This document shows, in pieces, positions 58,472-64,000 of a stretch of DNA of 64,000 nt; within the stretch, counting starts at the first letter, position 1, and each line of letters starts with the position of its first letter. Under the pieces are notes generated by a model that worked only from the letters and a program-made list of their open reading frames with translations, ran no database searches and was not told the origin of the DNA. Location of the stretch: the NCBI RefSeq assembly GCF_036924535.1, contig NZ_JAZHRT010000001.1:186001-250000 (forward strand), in the 5' to 3' direction. Source of the stretch: Bradyrhizobium sp. AZCC 2262. Its GTDB lineage: Bacteria > Pseudomonadota > Alphaproteobacteria > Rhizobiales > Xanthobacteraceae. The translations under genes and the position numbers were made by a program.

Positions 58472-58738
58472 ATGGCAAATTGCATCGTCATCGTTCAGTT
58501 TGATCTGCCGAAGCGGACGCAAGAGCAGGCCATCGCGGGTGGAACCGGCTCGGCGCCCATCTATCGCGGGCTGGCCGAAAAAGGTCTGATCCGTAAGGAC
58601 TACCTGAACGGAGCGGCCGGCACGGGCGGTGTTTACTTGTGGGAGAGCCGAGAAGCCGCCGAAGGTTGGTTTACGGAAGCCCGGATCGCTGAACTGACGG
58701 AGCGTTTCGGCACACGCCCCCCGACTCACCTGGTATGA
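58472..58738 (+). CDS. YdhR-like small monooxygenase-fold protein
   Basis: An 88-residue protein from ATG 58472, preceded by GGGGGAGGGA. The pattern ANCIVIVQFDLPKRTQEQAI, then AEKGLIRKDYLNGAAGTGGV and YLWESREAAEGWFTEARIAEL is that of the YdhR family, a dimeric alpha/beta barrel like the small antibiotic monooxygenases. Their substrate is unknown. The gene stands alone between the Lrp gene and the peptide-transport operon. Confidence 0.8.
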   Translation: MANCIVIVQFDLPKRTQEQAIAGGTGSAPIYRGLAEKGLIRKDYLNGAAGTGGVYLWESREAAEGWFTEARIAELTERFGTRPPTHLV

Positions 58739-58867
58739 CACGCATGTCACGGTAGATAACGTGAGAGGGGAAACAAGGGTCAACGGCGTGCCCCTCTCGA
58801 TAGCCGCGGAATGAAAGCCGACGACGGGATCTCCCTTGTCGGCCTAGCGCTCGATCCGCATGCCGAT

Positions 58868-60577
58868 TCAGTATGCCGTGACGACCGACCTGTTGCGCGG
58901 GTGCGGCACCTGGGCGGCACCTGACGGGATCGACGCCAGCAACGACCGGGTATAGGGCTGGCGAGGATTGTCGAAGATATCGGTGACGGTCCCATGTTCG
59001 ACGATGCGCCCGCGATGCATTACCGAGACGGTGTGGGCGAGCTGGCGCACCAGGGCCAGGTCATGGGAGACAAACACATAGGTCAGGCCCAAATTGGCCT
59101 GTAGCGAGAGCAGCACCTCAACGATGTCTGCCTGGACGGTGACGTCGAGCGCGGAGGTGGGTTCGTCGAGCACAATCACATCCGGCTTGAGGACCAGCGA
59201 CCGGGCGATGGCCACGCGCTGGCGCTGACCACCCGACAGAGCTCCCGGCTTGCGGGAGAGCAGGTGCTCGCCGAGCCCGACGTCGGCCAGCGCCTCGCGG
59301 ACCCGCTCGACCCGCTCCTTGGGGGCTCCGATCTTGAACCGGTCGAGCGGCTCGCGCACCAGCTGCTCGACCTTCCAGGTCGGGTCGAGCGAAGTAAACG
59401 GGTTCTGGTAGATGAGCTGAAGGTGGCGCCACACGGCGCGCAGCGACTCGGGCGAGCGACCGGTGAGCTGCTCGCCGGCGATCGAGATATTTCCGGTGTC
59501 GGGTTGCTCAAGCCCAAGCAGCAACCGGATCGCCGTCGTCTTGCCCGAGCCCGACTCGCCAACCAGCGCGTGCGTGGTGCCGCCCGGGACGGTGAACGAC
59601 ACGTCGTCGACAGCCGTCAGCGCCTTGCCGTCGACGGTGAAGGTTTTCGTGACGGCGCGAACCTCGATCTTCGGTGTTGCGCCGGCGTCGGTGTTGAGGC
59701 GACGGAAGCCGGGGTCGCGCAGCGCAGCGTAGCGGTCGGGGTTGAGGGCCGGGACGTCGGCGTACAACTTCCTTGCGTATGCCGACCGCGGCGAGGAGAA
59801 GACAGAAGCGGTCCTGCCGGCCTCCTGGATGACGCCGTCCTTGAGCACTACGAGCGAGTTCGCCCGCTCCGTGGCGATCGCCAGATCGTGGGTGATAAGC
59901 AGCAGGCTGATATCCAGCTCGTGCTGCAATCGCGACAGCAGGTCGAGAATCCGTTTCTGGATCGTGACGTCGAGCGCGGAGGTTGGCTCGTCCGCGACCA
60001 GCAACTCCGGCCGGGGGAGGATCGCCAACCCGATCAGCACACGTTGCAGCATGCCGCCGGACAGCTGATGTGGGTAGGAGTCGTAGACACGCTGGGGGTT
60101 GTCTAGCCCGACCTGGGCGAATGTCTCCAGGATGAGCTGCTTGCGGTTCGCCTTGTCCGGTTCGTCGCGGAGCGCGGCCGCCTCCTTCGCCTGGGCGCCG
60201 ATCGTCCGCACCGGGTTGAGCGAATTGCCGGGGTCCTGCGGGACGAATCCGATGGCCCGTCCTCGCAACGGCCGGAAGCGACGCTCGGAGAGCCCCAATA
60301 TTTCCTGGCCGTCGTACTCGATGCGGCCGGTGGCGTGCCCACCGCTGGGAAGTAGCCGCAGTACTGAGCGGGCGATCGTCGACTTGCCCGAGCCGGACTC
60401 CCCAATGAGGGCGAGGCTCTGCCCGCGACCCAATTCGAACCCGACGTCGGTAACGACCTCGTGCGGCCCGTAGGACACCGACAGGCCGTGGACCCGGAGC
60501 AGAGATGCGGACGGCTGCAACGTCGATGCAATGGTCTCGGCGCGGGCGAGAGTGGTCAGTCCGTCTTGCGGAGCCAT
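58868..60577 (-). CDS. Peptide/nickel-type ABC transporter, fused two-domain ATP-binding protein (DppD-DppF-like)
   Basis: A 569-residue protein with two complete ATPase domains. Domain 1: Walker A GESGSGKS at 59-66, signature LSGGMLQ at 172-178, Walker B LLVADEP at about 192. Domain 2: Walker A GESGSGKT at 340-347, signature LSGGQRQ at 447-453, Walker B VIVLDEP at about 470. Both halves end with the Opp/Dpp-type C-terminal region (SPRSAYARKLYADVPALNP; NPRQPYTRSLLASIPSG). ATG 60577 lies inside the end of the permease gene. Last gene of the reverse operon; it powers import of a peptide or other small compound. Confidence 0.92.
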   Translation of the reverse strand: MAPQDGLTTLARAETIASTLQPSASLLRVHGLSVSYGPHEVVTDVGFELGRGQSLALIGESGSGKSTIARSVLRLLPSGGHATGRIEYDGQEILGLSERRFRPLRGRAIGFVPQDPGNSLNPVRTIGAQAKEAAALRDEPDKANRKQLILETFAQVGLDNPQRVYDSYPHQLSGGMLQRVLIGLAILPRPELLVADEPTSALDVTIQKRILDLLSRLQHELDISLLLITHDLAIATERANSLVVLKDGVIQEAGRTASVFSSPRSAYARKLYADVPALNPDRYAALRDPGFRRLNTDAGATPKIEVRAVTKTFTVDGKALTAVDDVSFTVPGGTTHALVGESGSGKTTAIRLLLGLEQPDTGNISIAGEQLTGRSPESLRAVWRHLQLIYQNPFTSLDPTWKVEQLVREPLDRFKIGAPKERVERVREALADVGLGEHLLSRKPGALSGGQRQRVAIARSLVLKPDVIVLDEPTSALDVTVQADIVEVLLSLQANLGLTYVFVSHDLALVRQLAHTVSVMHRGRIVEHGTVTDIFDNPRQPYTRSLLASIPSGAAQVPHPRNRSVVTAY

Positions 60578-61398
60578 CGGCTGATCCTGTTGACAGAGAG
60601 GACGGTGGCGATCGTGACGAAGGCGGGCGCGTACACCAGCCATGGCCATTTGAGGTAGTCCTTGCCGATGGAGATCAGCAGGCCCCAGTCGGAGGCGGGC
60701 GGCGGGTCGCCGTATCCTAGGAAGGCAAGGCTGGCGATCACCAGGATCGACAGGCCGAACTGCAGCGCCGCAAGCGGGAACACCGAGCGCGACGCGTTCG
60801 GCAGCACGTGCCGCAACAGGATGTGCCAGCGCCAGCCGCCCAGCAGGAATGACGCCTCGACGAACGTCGCCTGCCGCGTCTTGATGACCTCCGCGCGCAT
60901 CACCCGGGCGAAGACGGCCACCGCCGAGATGCCGGTGGCGATGGCGGCGTTCGTAGTGTCGAAACCGATTGCGGTGACAACGATGACGGCCAGCAAGAAG
61001 TTGGGGATCGCCAGCAGGACGTCGACCAGACGAGCGAGCACGATGTCCACCCAGCCGCCGAGGAAGCCTGCCAGAAGCCCTATGAGGCCGCCGGCGACGG
61101 CGGCGATGACGACGGCGATGAGTGCGCTCGTCACCGAGGACGCCGTGCCATAGACGACGCGGGTGTAGAGGTCGCGACCCAAATGGTCGGTGCCGAACCA
61201 GTGCTCGGCGCCGGGGCCGAGCAGCTTGTCAGCGGGGATGCCGTTGACCGGGTTGTGACTCGTGAACAGGCCCGGTACGAGCGACCAGGCAATCACGAGC
61301 GCGATGACCGCGAAAGAGAGCGCGACGGTCGGCGGTATCCAGAGGGCTGTCAGTCGGCTGGTCGCCGTGGCGCGCGAGGCTGAGGAGACGAAGGTCAT
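60556..61398 (-). CDS. Peptide/nickel-type ABC transporter permease (DppC-like)
   Basis: A 280-residue membrane protein with about six hydrophobic segments. HWFGTDHLGRDLYTRVVYGTASSVTSALIA is the DppC/OppC signature, and VIKTRQATFVEASFLLGGWRWHILLRHVLPNA (about 170-200) is the EAA coupling loop. It overlaps the DppB-like gene by 4 nt and the ATPase gene by 22 nt. Confidence 0.92.
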   Translation of the reverse strand: MTFVSSASRATATSRLTALWIPPTVALSFAVIALVIAWSLVPGLFTSHNPVNGIPADKLLGPGAEHWFGTDHLGRDLYTRVVYGTASSVTSALIAVVIAAVAGGLIGLLAGFLGGWVDIVLARLVDVLLAIPNFLLAVIVVTAIGFDTTNAAIATGISAVAVFARVMRAEVIKTRQATFVEASFLLGGWRWHILLRHVLPNASRSVFPLAALQFGLSILVIASLAFLGYGDPPPASDWGLLISIGKDYLKWPWLVYAPAFVTIATVLSVNRISRWLRKTD

Positions 61399-62405
61399 GT
61401 GGTCACCGCCCGCGAAGTGTCAGCGGAGTTTTCGTCAGCGGTGGTCGGACGGTACTTGGGACCGCCGATGAGCTTCACGCGTGGATCGAGCAGGGGGTAG
61501 ACGAGGTCGGCGATCAGGTTGACGAGCACGAAGACCACCGCCGCCAGCGAGACGACCGCCTGCAGGACGGGTAGGTCCTGCGTGCTCACCGAACGCTGCA
61601 CCAGGCTGCCGACACCGGTGCGTCCGAAGACGGTCTCGGTGATCAGCGAGCCGCCGAGCAGTTCGCCGATGGCGAGTGCGATCACGGTGACGACAGGGAG
61701 CGAAGACGGCTTGAGCAGGTGCTTGGCGAAGAGGCGTACCTGCCCGAGACCGCGACCGCGCGCGACGGCGGCGTACTCCTGCTCCGCCTCGTGATCGAGA
61801 TTCGCGATCAGCACCTCGGCGATCCGAGCGGATACCGGGATGCCGAGCGCGATCGCCGCGAAGAGAGTCGCCAGGAAGCTGTTCGATTCGATCACGCGGA
61901 AGAGGCCGAGCTGGAAGCCGAAGGTGTGGATCAGCACCAGGCCGATCACGAAGTTGGGCACCGACAGGAACAATGACGGGAAGCCCCGAAGCAAGCCCTG
62001 GCCGAACCGTCTTGGAACGAACTGGGTGCCGTAGGCGATCGCCGCCGCCAGCGCCAGCGCGACGCCGAGACCGGTGGATGCGAGGATCAGCGTCGAGGGA
62101 AGCACCTCGGCGATCAGGGTTGTCACGGGCCGGTTGGACCGCATCGACAGGCCCAGATCGCCAGTCACGAAGTTGGACAAGGCCGTCCAGAGCTGGACCA
62201 GAATCGGCCTGTCCAGGCCTTGGGCGGCGATGATCTCCTGGATCTGTTTCTCGCTGAAACCGTTCTGTGGGTCGCGCAGGACGTTGGTGATGGGGTCGCC
62301 CGGCAAGATGCTGACGACAACGAAGGTGAAGACGTAGGCCAGCAGGATGACGACGACGGCCTGGACGAGGCGCTTTGCGGCATAGGATAGGTAGGTACTG
62401 TTCAT
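61395..62405 (-). CDS. Peptide/nickel-type ABC transporter permease (DppB-like)
   Basis: A 336-residue permease from ATG 62405. The N-terminal helix YAAKRLVQAVVVILLAYVFTF, SILPGDPITNVLRD, FVTGDLGLSMRSNRPVTTLI and the coupling loop QEYAAVARGRGLGQVRLFAKHLLKPSSLP (about 205-235) match the BPD_transp_1/DppB family. It shares a 4-nt overlap with the next permease. The C-terminal 35 residues after LDPRVKLIGG are hydrophilic and longer than usual. Confidence 0.92.
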   Translation of the reverse strand: MNSTYLSYAAKRLVQAVVVILLAYVFTFVVVSILPGDPITNVLRDPQNGFSEKQIQEIIAAQGLDRPILVQLWTALSNFVTGDLGLSMRSNRPVTTLIAEVLPSTLILASTGLGVALALAAAIAYGTQFVPRRFGQGLLRGFPSLFLSVPNFVIGLVLIHTFGFQLGLFRVIESNSFLATLFAAIALGIPVSARIAEVLIANLDHEAEQEYAAVARGRGLGQVRLFAKHLLKPSSLPVVTVIALAIGELLGGSLITETVFGRTGVGSLVQRSVSTQDLPVLQAVVSLAAVVFVLVNLIADLVYPLLDPRVKLIGGPKYRPTTADENSADTSRAVTT

Positions 62406-62443
62406 GCCGGTCACCTCGACACACTGCTCGGTTGCACTGCGGG

Positions 62444-64000
62444 CTACTCGCTGATCGTGGCCGTGTAGTAGCTGGCGTAGGCGATGCCGTTGTAGACCTC
62501 CCCCTTGAGCTTCGGAGACTGCACGTAGATCCACTGGACGATCTGGGTGCGCGGAATGAAGTAGCCCTGCTCGAGGACATACTTCTGAAGCTCGTCGAGG
62601 AGCGGGTCACGGATTTGGGTCGAGGCAGCGCTGGCGATCTTGTCGCGCAGTTCGTTGAGCTTCTTGTCGCTTTCACCGAGGGCGAACCAATTCTCGCCGT
62701 TGTTGGCGTCGGTAAGGATGCTGGCCACGGTGCCGGCGTCGATGAAGCTGCGCGTCACCTCGTAGGCCGGCACGGCCGGGCCGCCGAACTTGACCTTCTC
62801 GCCGAACGTTACGACGTCGTAGGCCCGGATGTAGACCTTCCAACCGATCTTGCCGAGTTGCTGGGCGATGAGTTCGTCGATCGACTTCGAAGTCGCGAGG
62901 TAGGGGTTGGAGTACAGCGTCAGCGATAGCTGCTTGCCGTCCTTGGAACGGATGCCGTTAGAGCCCTTGGTCCAGCCCGCCTCGTCGAGAAGCTTCTCGG
63001 CTCTGCCCGGATTGTAGGCCAGCAGGTCGCTATGGTCAGTCGCGCCGGGCACGTTGCTCTGTATGAAAGACGTCGCGAGCTTCCAGTCAGGTGTGTATAC
63101 GGTGTCAAGGATCTCCTTCCGGTTGATTCCGGACTGGAAGGCCTGGCGCACCTTCACGTCGTTATACGGCTCCAGCTTTGTGTTGATCGCCAAGCCGTTC
63201 ACGAAACCTAGATAGCGCGGTGTCGCGATGGTGAAGCCCGCCTCCTTGAGGGATTTCAGTTCCTGCGGCGAGGCGTTGTAGGCGACATCGGCCTGGCCAG
63301 ACTGGACGGCGGCGACGCGTAGCGATGGCTCGGATACAAGCTTGTAGGTGATCGAATCGAGGTGGGCCGGGCCGGTATGGCCGACTGCGGCGGGACCCCA
63401 ATTGTAATCCTTGCGCCTGATCAGCTTCACGAAGTCGCCCTCTTTCCAGGAGTCGACCACGTATGGGCCGCTGCCAGATGTCTTGGCCAAGTCAGCCTGC
63501 TGGCTGGCAGGCTGCGCGATGGTCTTCGGGGAGATGAGGATCGAGCCGTGGTATCCGAGAGTCGGGATGAAGCCGAGCGTCGTCGCTTTGAAGAAGACCT
63601 TCACTGTCGTCGCGTCAACCGCCTCGGCGCGGTCGTAGGTCTTCGGGAAGAGGCCGATCGGATTGATGCCCTCGTTCCGGCGGCCGGCGTACCAGATGTC
63701 GAGGTTGGCAACGACGGCCGACGCATCGAGCGGCGTACCGTCGGAGAAGGTCACGCCCTTCTTGAGGTGGAGAGTGAACTGGGTGGCGTTATCGTTCTGC
63801 TCCCAGCTCTCGGCGATCCACGGACTGACCTTGCCGTCAGCGTCGACATAGACGAGCTTGTCGGTCACGTGGCCCCATATGTGGCCCTGAAAGCTAGAGA
63901 TAGCGCTGTTGTTCGGGATCCAGGTGCTGCCCAGCGAGTCGATGAGGAAGGTAATGTTGCCGCCATTCTGCGGAACGCCGGCACTCTGAACCGGATTAAG
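62444..64000 (-). CDS. Peptide/nickel-type ABC transporter substrate-binding protein (5' end outside window)
   Basis: The frame is open to the right edge, giving at least 518 residues; the signal peptide is not included. It is a family-5 (DppA/OppA) receptor: HVTDKLVYVDADGKVSPWIAESW and NATQFTLHLKKGVTFSDGTPLDASAVVANLD are its standard N-terminal marks, with SGPYVVDSWKEGDFVKLIRRKDYN and VRQAFQSGINRKEILDTVYT further on. The end ILTDANNGENWFALGESDKKLNELRDKI is also typical. It is the first visible gene of the reverse operon with DppB-, DppC- and fused ATPase genes; the ligand is unknown. Confidence 0.9.
   Translation of the reverse strand, partial: LNPVQSAGVPQNGGNITFLIDSLGSTWIPNNSAISSFQGHIWGHVTDKLVYVDADGKVSPWIAESWEQNDNATQFTLHLKKGVTFSDGTPLDASAVVANLDIWYAGRRNEGINPIGLFPKTYDRAEAVDATTVKVFFKATTLGFIPTLGYHGSILISPKTIAQPASQQADLAKTSGSGPYVVDSWKEGDFVKLIRRKDYNWGPAAVGHTGPAHLDSITYKLVSEPSLRVAAVQSGQADVAYNASPQELKSLKEAGFTIATPRYLGFVNGLAINTKLEPYNDVKVRQAFQSGINRKEILDTVYTPDWKLATSFIQSNVPGATDHSDLLAYNPGRAEKLLDEAGWTKGSNGIRSKDGKQLSLTLYSNPYLATSKSIDELIAQQLGKIGWKVYIRAYDVVTFGEKVKFGGPAVPAYEVTRSFIDAGTVASILTDANNGENWFALGESDKKLNELRDKIASAASTQIRDPLLDELQKYVLEQGYFIPRTQIVQWIYVQSPKLKGEVYNGIAYASYYTATISE

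Noticed and set aside
1..64000. CRISPR array or tandem repeats
   Set aside because: No regularly spaced repeats were seen in any intergenic region; the only internal repeats are the protein-level HEAT repeats.

Overview
The window looks like a chromosomal segment of a Bradyrhizobium-like alphaproteobacterium. It has high G+C, dense operons with 4-nt ATGA overlaps, and many NitT/TauT and MetQ-type binding proteins, LLM flavin monooxygenases and amidases. The genus is inferred from protein style only; no ribosomal or other marker gene is present.

Region 1 (1-8.8 kb) holds the end of a LysR regulator, a DoxX membrane protein, and a forward run with a CocE-type hydrolase, an enoyl-CoA hydratase, an acyl-CoA ligase, an FAD hydroxylase, an MFS carrier and a TetR regulator. 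It looks like a small ester/acid catabolic cluster. A perfect 20-bp palindrome sits in the doxX promoter between the two divergent units. Region 2 (8.9-11.5 kb) is a mobile-element segment: a tyrosine recombinase, a sequence matching a tRNA 3' end (probable attachment site), an excisionase-like HTH protein and a degenerate stretch.

Region 3 (11.5-58.2 kb) is a very large organosulfur/amide scavenging region, bounded by two closely related Lrp/AsnC paralogues (11573 and 58199). It carries five NitT/TauT/Ssu-like binding proteins, four complete ABC importers of that type, one MetNI transporter with four MetQ-like binding proteins (one broken), four LLM monooxygenases, a TauD-type dioxygenase, an SfnB/DszC-like oxidoreductase, a (frameshifted) flavin reductase, a serine acetyltransferase, an O-acetylhomoserine sulfhydrylase and a rhodanese. 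The expected flow is import of sulfonates, sulfones or thioethers, oxidative release of sulfite or reduced sulfur, then capture through O-acetylserine or O-acetylhomoserine.

Two flavoprotein-ferredoxin pairs embedded in these operons are the most unusual part. The first (20396-23347) resembles the two subunits of APS reductase (AprA/AprB) and is followed immediately by a protein made almost entirely of HEAT repeats; it lies at the end of an amidase-ABC transporter operon. The second (45208-47153) is a distant analogue in front of metN-metI-rhodanese-metQ. I know of no described pathway with this composition, and I propose it as the candidate new system.

Region 4 (58.4-64 kb) holds a small YdhR-like protein and a reverse-strand dipeptide/oligopeptide ABC operon that runs off the right edge.
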